Origin: Fagopyrum homotropicum
Lineage: Eukaryota; Streptophyta; Magnoliopsida; Caryophyllales; Polygonaceae
Assembly (NCBI GenBank): GCA_033239125.1
Contig: BSWB01000005.1
Coordinates: 20,699,447-20,763,446 of the forward strand
Length of the DNA: 64,000 bases
Direction: 5' to 3'
In this document: positions 39,691-52,429 of the stretch, one piece after another
How positions within the stretch are numbered: the stretch's first letter is position 1
Layout: every line of letters starts with the position of its first letter
The notes under the pieces: model-generated
What the model saw: the letters and a program-made list of their open reading frames with translations, nothing else
Databases searched by the model: none
What the model was told of the DNA's origin: nothing
Position numbers and translations under genes: made by a program

Positions 39691-39919
39691 GTCTAAATAA
39701 AGAAGTGGTCTAACAAAAGTTTTTTTTTGATTGAATTTATGAGAAATGTTAGACCACATTTTTGATATTCATATTATTAGTCGGTCACAATAAGATTGAG
39801 TTAAAACAATCTCTTCTTAGTCATATAAAAAAAAAATAAAAACAAGCTCTCCCATAAATCAATGATTTTTCTCAAATCTACCACCTAATACATAAGAATA
39901 TCAAAGAAGTGGTCACATA
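39691..39919. mobile_element. Possible MITE with imperfect inverted repeats
   Basis: 39745-39776 and 39889-39919 are imperfect reverse complements around the words GACCACNTNTTTGATATTC. A third related copy is in reverse at 39691-39719 (AAGAAGTGGTCTAACA). There is no coding capacity. The arrangement may be a small folded element or a decayed tandem pair. Ends and target duplication are not clear. Confidence 0.35.
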
Positions 39920-40089
39920 CATCCCTATGGTCGCAAATTTATTAGTTCATGTCATTGTATTAAACTTTTATTGGTACAATTGTATTATTATAAATTCTAA
40001 TTATATTTTATTTTATTCATGTCTTATATTGAAACTTTTATTTATTTTTTAAATAAAAATATATAGTGTACAACACTTCATTAACACAA

Positions 40090-40439
40090 GTGTTTAATAT
40101 ACAATCATTAGCCTGCAGAAAACTTCTATGTACCTTGGAGGCATCCCACTCACACCCAAAGCTCGTCCTCCCAGATTACTAGGTTCTCCATCGGTTCCCT
40201 ACCACTTCATTACTTGGGCGTTTTTGTTGGTAGCAAAAGACTCAACCTAAATGATTACCACCCTTTAGTTCACAAGATCACAAAACAAATCCAATTCAGG
40301 AGCGCCAAGCTCCTCTCTTACACCGGCAGGGTTCAAATCATAACCTCCATCCTCCAATCTATGTACCATTATTGGTGCACTGTTTGTCTCATCCATCCCA
40401 CCATCATTAACAATATCTAGGGACTCCTCTGGTCCGGTT
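40090..40439 (+). pseudogene. L1-type LINE reverse transcriptase fragment
   Basis: Two frames joined by a lost base near 40180 give the C-terminal part of a plant L1 RT: MYLGGIPLT, then SIGSLP, HYLGVFVGSKRLNLNDYHPL, AKLLSYTGRVQIITSILQSM, YWCTVCLIHP and LLWSG. It is truncated on the left. On the right it is broken by the LTR of element E, which begins at 40440. Such non-LTR elements copy themselves at the target site; this piece is dead. Confidence 0.85.
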
Positions 40440-42770
40440 TGTAACACCTCAAGTTTTTGGAACTCGGGGAGCTACTGGTTAGGACCTCACAGCGGGTCCC
40501 GACCTTGTTTTGACAACAACTTAACTAGATCTTACAACAAGGCACATCTAAGGAGAATCAGAAATCATGAAATATGTTTAACAATGTCGTGAATGTGACC
40601 AAAAGCACTAACATCCGGTAATAATAATATCTCACAATCTGAGAACATGAAAAAGTCATAACTGAAAGACCAACATAAAGAAAAGACTGCAACCCGTCCT
40701 ATGAAGTACGACACCCCAGCTCACCACTACCATCCGGATCACTCGGCATCTTCTCTAAACTCTGGCACGTCTAAACAACAATACAACAGTTAGCTAACTA
40801 ACTAGATATAAGCAGAATAAGAATAGCACAAACACACCCAAGATAAAATAAAAAATCATCATGTTGGCACACCAACCGGTTATCATCGGATAGTTTAGGT
40901 GATTGACTTTATTCCATTTTACAGTTATGGCACGAGAAATCTTAACAGTTCTCGCCTCAGTTCCTTATCCAACTTGGTGTAGGTCTAGCTTACCTCCGCC
41001 GGTAGCATTACTGCAAACCAAGTGTGGACTACTCCCTAAAGAAACCCCAAGCGCCCACAAGCTAACTGAGCAGAATGTCACCGCTCGTTACTCTTAGGCC
41101 AATGTATAAGTCGGTAGATAATTACTACTAAGTACAACTATAAACACATCATTGACACACCACTATTCACACTCATATCTAAGAGCTAGCTAAGTAAGCC
41201 CAAAGGACTTACCTGAATCAGTTCTCGACTCTCCTAATCACAACTCAATTTGTAACCATCGAAACTCAATTGTCTGTCATAGGAGACAAGTGGATCAACA
41301 CATTTCCCATATACTTAGAAGTCTAAGACTTCTAAGATGTAAGATCCTATCAGAAGGGAAACTATCAAAATACACATCTAGGGCAAAAGGACCATTTTAA
41401 CCTTGGTCCCGAATCTTCCAAAAATCTCATAATACATGCTTAAACTCTTGCTTGGGACTAAATATCATAATTCTAACTCCTAAGAGTGAGTTGAGGTAGA
41501 ACTTAGAAAACTACACATTTTTCCTACTTCCTAAAAAGTCACTAGGATCCAACTTTGGCTCCAAATATGAAGCTCGAATAAATTTATAAAAATTCTAATA
41601 TAAATCTGTATGTCTCCTATGATATGCATTCTACTCATAGAAGCAAGAATTTTTTAAAACTGTACAACCATCACTTCTACAAAATTCTCTAAAGTTGAAG
41701 ACAGAACAAGTAATTCTATACTTGGTATTTTTCTGGGTCATTTCACAAACAGCCTAACTAGTCCACTTTGAACCTTCGCAGATCTAAATCTAACTGTTGG
41801 ATAAGTCTCAAATTTTGATACATTACAATATACATATTAAAAATTGAACGGTGGATCATTCTTCTAAGGTGTCGAAAAAGAGGCTTGAACATGACTACTT
41901 AACACAGTTTCTAGAAATGAAAAACACAAGGACAAGCTATAGGTTCAGGCTTCGAGTCTTAACCAAAGCAGCTTGTGTTCAGCTACGTGTGGAGGGTGTC
42001 CGGTTTCTTGCTTGCGAGACTCTAGAGGTGCTCCTACTGTTGCACACACAGAAGTAAGATGTGCGTGTCTATAGATAGGGATCGAGAATAGGGACAAAAA
42101 GATCAGGCTAAGGCTTATGCTGCAACTCTAGGAAGTCCACCAGGTTTTGTACTCGCACCTCTGCTAGGAAGTCTCGGTTGTTGTTGCACACTAGCCAAGC
42201 TCAGATCGAGTAAAAACGAAAGGAGAGGGGAAGGGACGAAGACTCACTTAGGACGGACCCCCTGCGTGTAGAACTTAGGCTCTTTTCGTAGATCACCAAG
42301 GGAGGGATAAGGAGGAAGCGACGCAGACCTGTGTTGCTTGTTGCTGCGTTGAAGCGCTCGATCGAGATGGACAGATTTGTTGCAGAAAGAGAAGATTGTA
42401 GAATCGTGGATAGAAGGAAGGAAAGAAGACGGATTTGGCTGCTCTATTTCAGGCGGTTACAGGAGGAGATCTTCTGCGGGCGTTACGTGGGAATCGAAAG
42501 AGAGATCAGCCGTTTGCAGATCATGGAGCGGATCTTCTGGCTGACGTGGTGCAAAAGAAGGAGGCCGGGTTGCTTCTTCGTGGGCTGAGCATGTCTTGGG
42601 CTGGGCTGGAGAGATGTTGCACGGCTGTAGAAGAGGAGGGATGCGACTGGCATGAGATGGGATGTACAAAGCAAATTCTTGGATGAAGCAAGGGCAAGAA
42701 TTGGGCTGAGGTAAAGGCAAAAGCTGGCTGAAGTGGTCAAGGAGACTTATCAAAATTGTGTCTTGGTCTT

Positions 42771-42858
42771 GTCAAAACTCGTCGGTGATGTTGTCATGGT
42801 CTCGTCATGTTCTTGTCAAAACTCATCGGTGATGTTGTCATGGTCTCGTCATGTTCTT
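42771..42858. repeat. 44-bp tandem duplication in the E LTR
   Basis: The unit beginning GTCAAAACTCRTCGGTGATG occurs at 42771-42814 and 42815-42858 with one difference (G/A), followed by a six-base start of a third copy. Confidence 0.95.
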
Positions 42859-42909
42859 GTCAAATGGCATGAGCTAGAAGTGGAATAAATCTAGGGTTTA
42901 ATGTGAAAA

Positions 42910-42952
42910 TTCTATCATTTTATGTGAAGTAAAGTTACATAAAATGATAGAA
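42910..42952. repeat. 16-bp perfect inverted repeat in the E LTR
   Basis: TTCTATCATTTTATGT (42910-42925) and its exact reverse complement (42937-42952) are separated by 11 bases. It lies about 110 bp inside the start of the LTR as read on the minus strand. Confidence 0.95.
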
Positions 42953-43059
42953 AATTGAGATAGTGTATACGACTAGGTAGAACGAGAAAAGATCAACGGA
43001 TCGAAATCCGGTTTGCTATGGAATTAAACGGAATTATAAAAAAAATTCCTGATATTACA

Positions 43060-43276
43060 TTAGTACCCCCTTAAATTAAGTTTCGTCCCGAAACTTAGAA
43101 TAAAGCATTAATCCGTGTCTTCTACTAATAAAAGGGTTTAACTCAGTAACTATAAAAGCTTCACTCTCACTTCCTAGCATGCAAGACTACTCAATTGTCA
43201 TAATCAGGCAACATATCAAACATAATCACTCAATCTAATGTATAATCATAGAATTCACATAAACAACGTCCAAGTA
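43060..43276 (-). promoter_or_regulatory. Element E polypurine tract, pre-LTR hairpin and short 3' UTR
   Basis: On the minus strand, AAGTTTCG-GGA-CGAAACTT (43096-43078) is followed by the purine run AATTTAAGGGGGTAC (about 43077-43064) and the LTR. The 3' UTR is only about 200 bp and lacks the hairpin array seen in B and C. Confidence 0.8.
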
Positions 43277-46200
43277 CTAACCCGTCGGTACAGATGTAGC
43301 GGCTAACTCCGCAAAGAACTCGGGATAACTACATCTAATGCTCTCCTCTGTCTCCCAGGTGGCCTCCTCAATTCCTCGTCTAGACCACTGGATCCTCAAC
43401 ATCGGTATCTCCTTGGAACACAGACGTCTAGTACTGCGCTCTAGGACGGATACTAGATACTCCACAAAAGTGTGGTCGGGCTCAACTATCAGATCCTCAT
43501 GGCTGATGATTTGTCTCGGGTCCGGTATATACTCTCTCAATTGGGATACATAAAAGACCGGATGGACCCCCTCTAATGTCGGTGGTAGTGCTAATCGGTA
43601 GACAACCTCTCCGACTCTCTCCAAGATCTCAAAAGGTCCGACATATCGGGGACTCAGCTTCCTCTTAATTCCGAAACGCCGAACGCCTCTCGTCGGTGGC
43701 ACTCTCAACCACATATGTACACCTACTCTAAACTCCAAAGGTCGATGCCTCTTGTCGGCATAGGATTCTGACGACTCTGAGCTGCTAACATCCGCTCTCG
43801 GACCAGAGCAATCCGAGCGATGTCGTCCTATATCTGGTTTGGAGCTACTCCATCAGCTCTGCTAGGCTCATTCCTGCACAACGGGGTACGGCATCTCTGC
43901 CCGTACAACGCCTCATAAGGGGCCATCGCAATAGACGCGTGCCAACTGTTATTATATGAAAACTCAACAAGGGAAAGGTGATCTGGCCATACCTGTCCCC
44001 AATCAAGTACACAAGCCCGCAACATGTCCTCTAACGTGTGGATGGTCCTCTAAGACTGACCGTCAGTCTGTGGGTGGTAGGCAATGATAAAGTGGAGACT
44101 CGTCCCCAAAGCAGTATGTACCTGCTGCCAAAATCTCGAGGTGAAACGTCCATCCCTGTCGGAGACGATAGTCCTCGGTACTCCATGGAGTCTCACAATG
44201 TGTATGGTGAACTCCTCAGCTTGACGACTTACCGGCCACGTTTCTTTAATCGGAATGAAACGTGCGGTCTTCGTCAGACGGTCTACCACCACCCAAATAA
44301 CATCAAAACCTCTACTGAGTCTCAATACTGTGACAAAATTCATAGAGATATCCTCCCACTTCCATTGTGGTATTGTCAGTGGGTAGAGCTCTCCTCCGGA
44401 CCTACGATGCTCAATCTTGCTTGCTGGCAGGTCGTACACTGAGCTACAAACCGAGCCACGTCGGGCTTCAGACCACCCCACCAGGAGGAACGTCTCACAT
44501 CCTTGTACATCTTGCTTGCTCCTAGATGTACTGCGTATGGGGTAGCATGGACTTTACTCAATATCCGCTGTCTCAACTCACTGTCTGATGGTACACAAAT
44601 ACGTTCCTGACGTCTCATCACTCCGTCAGCACAAATAGTGAACTGAGGTGCCTCATCTCGAGACATCCTGTCTCGGATCTTGGCCAGAGTCGAACAGATC
44701 TCCTGCTTCTACCGGATTTCACCCAACAAATCAGGAAGTAACTCCAAGGTAGCCAACTGATGAACTGTATCTACAAACTGAATCTCTACCTCTAACCAAG
44801 CCAAATCCCTCTGCAACTGTGGATGTACTGTCAACCGGGCTATCGCCTTCTCCCGAGGCATCTTCCGACTCAATGCGTCAGCAACTACATTCGCCTTTCC
44901 GGGGTGGTAGAGAATCTTAAGGTCGAAATCCTTGATCAACTCTAGCCACCACCTCTAGCGGTTATTTAACTCCCGCTGAGTGAATATGTATTTCAGACTC
45001 TTATGGTTTATGAAGATCTGACATGTCGCCCCATATAGATAGTGATGCCAAATCTTAAGAGCATGGACTATTGAATCTAACTCTAGGTTGTGTGGGGGGT
45101 AGTTCTCCTTATACGTCTTCAGCTAGCGAGACGCATAGGCTATGACCTTACCCCTCTGCATCAAGACACACCCCAAGCCTAGCTTAGATGCGTCACTGTA
45201 TACCACAAAGTCATCTGTACCATCAGGTTGTGCTAATCGGAGCAGACGTCAATCTCCTCTTCAGCTCCTCAAAGCTCCGCTGACACGGCTCATACCAAAC
45301 GAACATAGTAGTCCTCCTCATAAGGCAGGTAAATGGTCGGGCAATCAGGGAAACCCTTCCACAAACTGGCGGTAGTAACTTGCTAAACCGAGAAAGTTGC
45401 GAACCTCCTTAACATTCTTCCGAGGTTGCCAAGAAGACACTGACTCGATCTTCACCGGATCGACCTTAATCCCCTCAATAGTTACTACATGGCCTAGGAA
45501 GGCCACCTCTGAGATCTAGAACTCGCACTTGGACAACTTAGCATAAAGCTGGATATCTTGTAGAATCTGTAACACTGTCCTCAAGTGTCTGGCATGCTCC
45601 TCTCGACTCCTAGAGTAAACTAGGATGTCGTCAATGAAGACTACTACAAACTGGTCTAAGAAGTCGATGAAAATCCCGTTCATCAACTCCATGAATACCG
45701 CTGGCGCATTAGTAAGCCCGAATGGCATCACTACAAACTCATAGTGGTCATACCTAGTCCGGAATGCCGTCTTAGGTATGTCCTGGTCTCTCACCCTCAG
45801 CTGGTGATAACCCGACCTCAAGTCTATCCTCGAAAACACTGACGCTGCATGCAACTAGTCCAACAAATCATCTATGCGAGGCAGTGGATACTTGTTCTTG
45901 ATGGTGACCTTGTTCAACTCTCTATAGTCAATGCATAGCCTCATCGATTCATCTTTCTTCCTCACAAACTATAACCGTGCTCCCCAAAGAGAAACACTAG
46001 GGCATATGAAGTCTTTCTTTGCTAATTCCTCCAACTACTTCTTCATCTCAAGCAACTCTATCGGTGTCATGCGGTACGGGGCCTTCTAGATCGGTCTCAT
46101 GCCCGGCTCTAACTCGATGCTAAAGTCAACAATCCTCTGTGGGGGTAACACTGGCAGATCGTCACTAAATACCTCTGCAAACTCGCATGCAACTTGTATC

Positions 46201-46385
46201 TCCTCTACTGTCAGACTCTTGCGTTCCTTCATGGCATAACACCAGAAGGCCTTGCAACCTTGTGCTATCAGTCTCGCTGCTCTCACTGCGCTGATAACGG
46301 TGCCGGACTTTCCGAGGTCCCACCTCGAAATATCACTCTGTGATCCTCCACAGTGGCGACAATCACAGTCCGCCTGGCAATCCAT
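43277..46385 (-). pseudogene. Element E pol (protease linker, RT, RNase H, integrase, chromodomain), broken
   Basis: Read from 46385 to 43277 the fragments follow the order of element B's pol. Linker: WDLGKSGTVISAVRAARLIA, LPPQRIVDFSIELEPG. RT: FVVMPFGLTNAPAVFMEL and FIDDILVYS at about 45600-45770. RNase H end: HPGKANVVADALSRK, about 44890. Integrase zinc finger: about 44450-44570. Core: about 44050-44400. Chromodomain tail: RIQWSRRGIEEATWETEES, 43310-43370. Stops and frameshifts separate most pieces. The first catalytic Asp of integrase is replaced by Asn (MNFVTVL near 44335, where B has MDFVTGL), so even the protein chemistry is disabled. Confidence 0.9.
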
Positions 46386-46890
46386 AAGACCGCTCCATGT
46401 CTAGTCATCCAATCTATCCCTAAAATCACGTCCCCATGTGCTAAGGGCATGACTAGGAAATCTACTAGCCAATCTCAATCTCCCAAATGAATGGGGAAGT
46501 CATGAATCTCTCGGGATCCTCTAATCTTACCCCCCCCATCAGGTAACTCAACTACAAAAGGCACTCCCTCTACCGTAGCTAAGGACAACCTATCTACGCA
46601 TGCATCTGATATAAAGGAGTGTGTAGCACCTGTATCAAACAAAACTCGCACAGGTAAATCATGAATCTAGATATTACCTGTGGTCCTAGGTGCCGCTGGC
46701 TGATCAACACTCCTCAACTGAAACACTCTCGACGGGGTTCCTCTGGTGTTAGTAGTACCACTACGTCACCTACCACGGCCTGATCCTTGTGCAGTACTTT
46801 GTGAAGCATGTTGTCCTGGAGCCCGGTACTGCTGTTGTTGTTGTCTCGGCTCTCGGTATTGAGGTGGTCTCTGTCCACTCCTCTCAGCAC
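46386..46890 (-). pseudogene. Element E protease and end of gag, broken
   Basis: On the minus strand the retropepsin motif VLFDTGATHSFIS is encoded at about 46610-46655, followed by a typical Tekay-like protease body (LATVEGVPFVVELP). Upstream is the low-complexity Gln-rich gag C terminus (about 46800-46860). Element F begins at 46891. The gag zinc knuckles resume beyond F at 60182. Confidence 0.8.
46886..46890. repeat. Target-site duplication of element F (AGCAC), left copy
   Basis: AGCAC precedes F at 46886-46890 and follows it at 60177-60181. Joining the two flanks restores the gag sequence of element E. Confidence 0.96.
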
Positions 46891-48681
46891 TGTTCGCCCC
46901 TAAAGGTGTGTGCAAATAAGCTTTAAATTTATAAAACTAGAATCAAGCAGCGAACCCGCAGTGTACGGATCGACGTAGCTAAACAAGAATTCCAGAGTAT
47001 CGAAGACAGGGATTTGGGTGGGAACAAATTCGATTGCAGATTATCAAGGGAGTAAATATGAGAGTTTTGCAAATATTGGGAAAACAACAATCCTAAGGAT
47101 CCAAGTATCCAGCTGTGGCAATCGATTCAAGATATACTTAATGATATAAAGACAGAGTTGAGATATGCAAAGGTATACTAATGTAATGTAATCGTACGGT
47201 GAAGTTCCAAAAACCTTACGTAACTCACCTACAAGGCACTCTCTATACAGGTTGTTGAGGCTCAATATAGAAAGATTCTAAAGGTGAGAATTAGTGTCAA
47301 ATACCCAAACTTGTAACCCAAGGATCAAGACTAACTTAACCGATTGAGGTTGTGACACTCACAATCGAGGTAGAGGTTGTTGAGGCTTCACTACCACCTA
47401 GAAAAGATAAATCTAAACTAAGTTAAAGCAAATCTTTCACTTTGGATTAAAGTAAAGGTAGACTCGTAGATTTAGGAGAAATTACGGTTAGTTCTTGGTG
47501 TTCCACGGTCGTGGACTCAAGAACAGGCCGTAATTTATGGTCTATCGGCGATTCTCTCTAACTCTCAGGGTCTAATCTGTTTACGATCGATCTATCATCA
47601 TCTAAGCCACAACTATCAACCCTTCACCTTAGAATTGTTAAGGGTTTTTAGCCAATAACAGTCATGTTGATATCAATTCAAAAAATTAAAGGATAAAAAG
47701 ATGAAAACTTTCAAGAACTTTCAATAATCTTCAAACCAATCTCAAAGTCACAATCAAGAATGAGTGTTGTCAAAAGATTCACAATAAAGTAAACAATCAC
47801 AACCTTAGGAAAGAAGAGAAAACGGGATGTCAATCCGTTTTCCGAATCAAACCTAAACAAGAAGAGAGATCTTCTTGCAAAATCTTCCAAAAGTTTCGAT
47901 CTTCCGCCAATCCGGAGATCTCAACAGCAATCTCCACCAAAAGTGCGAGATTAGGGCAATTCCCCGATGCGAACTTCAATCTCCAATGAGATGATCAATG
48001 CTTCCAAGCGAAGGCCAAACGGCGTTGAAATTTTCTAAGGGGAGATGAAGCGTGGATTGCCAAAATTCCTTCCTAAGCCAAGATGGCGGATGTAAGCGGT
48101 GATGACGGATTCTTGCTTCGTCCGTTTTTTTATAGGGCAAGATAAAATATCGGCCCGGCCCAATCTTCAAAAGATCGTGGCTTCAAAGTGTGGCGAAAAG
48201 ATTCGCCAAGATCACGGTCGTGGAAGTTTCCACGACCGTAATTTAGGGCGTGGATTAGGTCACGGTTTGCATCATATATTCCACGACCGTAATAGTTACT
48301 GGAATGCATCACGCTCCTCTTGCAAGGTTCCACGGCTGTGGAACTGAACGTGGTTTGTAGTACGGCCATATTTTAGAGCGTGGTTTAGGGCAAGAACGTG
48401 ATTCTTCCCTAGCCTCGTGCATTCCTCAAGCTAAAACTCCAATTTGCTTCCTAAGAATGTCCTCAATCTATGGACACACTCAATCAACTCCTCTTTTGCT
48501 CGATTCCGTTCGGAAATAGCTCCAAATCACCTATAATCAACATAGAACTAGTGTAGACATCCATATCGACAATATAGGTAATACTAGCTCACATATGCAC
48601 AAAGTTCAATCAAAGACTATCAATATGAATCAAATACGTTTAGAAAACGTGCCTAAAATATCACAATATTTCATGCTAACA
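46891..48681 (-). mobile_element. Element F 3' LTR
   Basis: 1,791 bp, TGTTAGCATG...GGGGCGAACA on the minus strand. The palindrome cassette is at 48177-48385, next to TATAAAAAAA (minus strand, 48134-48125). A further palindrome group is near 47500-47530. It is equivalent to the promoter layout in A. Confidence 0.95.
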
Positions 48682-50029
48682 AATAACCCCATACTTAACA
48701 CTTGCTTGTCCCTAAGCAAGGTTTTTCAAAAAGCTTTAAACAAGAGTTAGGATGAAATATGTGTACCTTCTTTTTGGGTGAATGTGACTTCTAAAGAATA
48801 GATCATTCTCAAACTTTGCTTCAATCGTTCATCAAACTTTCACACACTCAATTAATGAGTAAAAAGCAAAGAAAATTCATGAACCAATTTAACTTCTAAA
48901 CAAGCATTATAACCTTCAAACATTATCAAAATCAATCACAAGAAACTTCAATTTAGATCACCAAGTCATATAACATTCTTTTGATCTTAAGGACTTTCAA
49001 AGAAAAGGTCTAGAATACGGAAGGGAAGGGAAAACTTTAAGGGAAAGTGGTGCATAAATCCGGGAAAGTGGATAACTACCTTCTTCTTCTTATGCGGTCC
49101 CCGCAACACTTCAACTTAGAGCTTCGCTCTCTTCTTTTCATTTTTCGACTTTACTTTTGGAGTTATGGACAGAGGTGCACAAAAACCGAAGCCTAGGAGA
49201 TCGGCGTTTCTCGATTTTTCAAGAGATGCCTCAAACCCTTAGCGCACATACCATAATCCGCTACGAATATCGCTCAATCCGACTTTAGCAAGACACAAAC
49301 ACCCGGCTATGTGAATGGTGCCGAGTTACTCATCGTCATGATTGACTTCCCCAAACCTACAATTTCTTTCTATTCATTTGATTGCAAATAATTGCTCTCA
49401 TGGCCCTCCCACATCAAACATGCCTTTTTCTCATTCACTTTTCCAAATTCCCGGATAGGTAAAGGAGGCTAATATTTCAATGAGGAGCTAGATGATCAAA
49501 GAAAGAAGAAAGAAAGTATCGAATTGCCTTAATCATTTCAACAAGAAGTATAGGAACTTATAACGTGATTTCAACTTCAATTTCCTAGCATGATTTAGGT
49601 AAAATTTTCACATTATAAAACTTGCAAAAGAGGTAAAATTCATTCATTTAATTTTTTTTTTAATTCACAATCCTTTTAAGCATGCAATTGTCATCAAACT
49701 CAATTCACAAGTAGTGATTATCATGGAAATCATCTCAATTCATTAGAAGCTCAAAATTTTCAAAATTTTTCAATTTTTATGGGTTTTTCAAGTTATTTTT
49801 CATGCAATGCAATAAGGAAACGTGCAACACATAATGAACATGCAACGATAGTCTCAAATGAAAGCAAACATAGTAAGTAGAGTTATTACAAACTTTTTAG
49901 TACATCCCACCCCATACTTAGGACGAACATTGTCCCTAATGTTCAGAAGAAAGAAAGAAAAGAAAGAAAAGAAAAAGAAACTCACAAAGTGGTGGCGGGA
50001 ATGTCTAAAACGAACGGTCATGCATCAAA
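48682..50029 (-). other. Element F 3' UTR with two polypurine signatures and the conserved block
   Basis: From right to left: internal signature AGGGACAATG...AAGTATGGGGTGGG (49940-49906), a variable AT-rich part, the conserved block (49358-49165) shared with A and D2, and the terminal AAGTATGGGGTTATTT directly before the LTR (48697-48682). No gene is seen. Confidence 0.8.
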
Positions 50030-51601
50030 TCACTGCGGCGTCGGCGGAGGTGGGAATGGGGAGAAGCTGGAGTCGTAGGGCCGCCCAAACTGCTGGCGGT
50101 AGACGTCCCTCATCATGTGGTTGAAGTCGTCGAGGCGTCCGTCTCTAGCGTCGGCCCGGATCTCCAACGCTCCAACTCTCTCTGAAAGTCCGGTAGCCCA
50201 ATCCGGCATCTGCTCGTACCATCCCGGGGCGTGACTGTACCATGCTGGGGCGTCGGATGGTGCTGGTGCTGGTGGTGGTGCTGCTGGCTGCTCCGTGGAC
50301 CAAGGAGGGGGAACGCCATACCATGTGGGAGGTGTGGTCATCCACGTAGGCCTCTCACTCACGCTAGCGCGGCGAGATGACGAGCCTGAGGCTCTAGCTG
50401 GACGTGGAGAGCGTCTAGGTACATCTGGGGCCGCCTCCGGCTGGTCCGGAAACGTGCCAAACTCCTGCTCCGCTCCTCCTCCACTCTCAAACTGATCTCC
50501 CATATCCTCCTCCTACACAACCGGTGGTTGGACATAAGGGGGAGCTACTATCCTGTTCGCATGCATCGCAGCGAACGTCTCCTTCCAATTATGGTGTCCC
50601 GCCATAATGGAATACTCCGGCAGCCACTCTATACCCCTGCCTGTCCTACTCTCCCAAGGCATGCCCGCATAAGGCGGACCTCCATGTGTGGGGAAAATGA
50701 GACCCCTAACCATGAATGCATGTAGCCCTAAAGGAACGGCCGGTATGCGGGTGCAAGCAGAAAAATCCACACCAAAACTCCTAGCAATGTGGGTAACTAT
50801 CCCACCATATCCGATGTTTCCCTTCGACTTGTTCTGGAGCTTGCTCATCGTAGCAACCAAGAGAGTAGCACAATCTGCACGGCGTCCATAAAGCATGCAA
50901 TAGAGCAAGAATAGCTCATCCGTCTTGATCTTTTGGGGCGTCTCCGTCCTAGGAAAGAGACACTCCGAAAGAACACGGTGAGCTATCTTCAAGGCTAGAT
51001 GGTACATCAATCTAGCCTTGGTATCAGCGGGTTGCCAACGGTCCTCGTCGGCGTAAATCATTGCAACTTCCTTCCAAAAATCCTTAGGGTAAACACCACT
51101 CGGAAATCGACCATTGAAGGTCTCATGAAACCCAAAAATAGTCCCAAACTCAACGATACTCAAATGGTAGTCTTGTTCCATGAGACGGAAAGAGACGGTC
51201 CTATCTACGTGGCTGTGCTCGAAAGACGTCACAACCTCCCGGGTGATCTCCTCATAGGCGTCTTCTCGGATAGCCGAGAAGATAACTAATCCGGCTATAT
51301 CCAAGAGCCAAGTAAGATCATCAAATATGTTGAGAGGATGTAGATCCTCCAACAACAAATATCTAGGGCCAATCACTGGCCTCTTCGTGATCTTCTCGAA
51401 TGCAGCAAGATGGTTCTCATTTATGGTCGGAATTTTAGGGTGAGGAGGTGAATATGGAGGTGAAGGTGAAGATGGAGGTGAAGGAGATGAGGGTGGTGGT
51501 GCCCTAGAGGATGAGGAGGTGGAGGGGTTGCCTTTCCTTTTCTTATTCTGCTCACCCTTCTTCTCTTTTATCCTTCCCGACACTCTCCTTACAAAATCCA
51601 T
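50030..51601 (-). pseudogene. Element F ORF3 (ATHILA ORF-1/env-position protein), one nonsense codon
   Basis: 524 codons from ATG at 51601 (MDFVRRVSGRIKEKKG). It has the same architecture as A's ORF3: Lys-rich start, Ser/Pro tract, conserved core (GPRYLLLEDLHPL, VTSFEHSHVDRTVSFRLMEQ, GGIVTHIARSFGVDFSACTR), Trp/Pro-rich tail and C-terminal PFPPPPTPQ. A TAG at 50515-50513, where A has GAG, splits it into 362 and about 160 codons. A is open at this point but stops elsewhere. Substitutions between the copies leave the core reading continuous, which suggests a protein that was recently useful to the element. The function is unknown. Confidence 0.82.
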
Positions 51602-52429
51602 TCTGCACAAAAATTACGGTCTGTTCTTCAAGAATTACGGCCGTGGTTTACCCAGAGGTCGTGGTTCATCTCAGAATTTCACGAATCTCAGCAGATTCAC
51701 AAGCAATCACCACAACAAGCAGACCTAGTCTAATTCCTTCCAGTCTTTATCAGTTCTTCTTAAAAATCTATAGCAAAAACGAACCAAATTGGCGAGAATC
51801 AAGAAGGAAAGAAAAACCTCTTTTTCGGATTGAAAAATCCGAAATGCGCGTTTGTTGGTGAATTTCCGTTCGATTCGTCGCTTGGATCTTGTTTGTGGTT
51901 GAATTTGCTGCAGTTTGGGAAGAAGAATCGTCGAAAACGATTAGAAAACGAAGATTTGAGAGGGGGTTGTGGATTTTCGACAATTAGGTCGTGGAAAGAG
52001 GGGTTTTTGGGATGAGTTTGTGAAGAATGTGGCTTATATAGTTGCAGGCAAAATTTTGAAAATCACGGTCTGTCGGGGTGTTCCACGGCCCTGGAAGTGT
52101 ACGGACCCGTGGTTTTGGTGATTTTTCAAAGGCTTTTGAGAATTACGGCCACTGTAGCTATGACGACCGTGATTTAGACCGTGGAACCTTCTATAAAGCT
52201 TCAAAGTCCAAATTTCGTCACTCCTCTTCAACATCATCCTCCTCTTTTCCTTTTCCATTGATCCTACAACCAAAAACACGAACATACCGGAAGAAATCGA
52301 GGCAAAATAAAGCGAAAACGTCTATTCTAAGCTAAACTATGAATCGAAAACAAAAACGAAAATGCAATACCTTGAGTTGCCTCCCAAGAAGCGCTTTGTT
52401 TAAGGTCCGTAGCTAGACCAATCTTGCAC
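51602..52429 (-). repeat. Spacer between pol and ORF3 of F, with palindrome words
   Basis: Contains ACGGCCGTGG-type words at about 51620-51670 and 52065-52195 (for example ACGGCCGTGGTT and CCACGGCCCTGG). It parallels A's spacer 23651-24481. The short open frames here do not match A over their whole length and are not called. Confidence 0.7.

Larger units (their letters stand above)
40440..43059 (-). mobile_element. Element E 3' LTR
   Basis: About 2.6 kb. Read on the minus strand it starts TGTAATATCAGG next to the polypurine tract and ends GAGGTGTTACA. It carries the same dyad as the B and C LTRs (TAAGCCC-AAA-GGACTTA, 41195-41211). The open frames inside (around 42331-42750) have no recognisable domain and are not called as genes. 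Confidence 0.8.

Noticed and set aside
42331..42753. Overlapping open frames on both strands in the E LTR
   Set aside because: They lie wholly within an LTR, have no recognisable domain, and several frames overlap in a GC-richer stretch.
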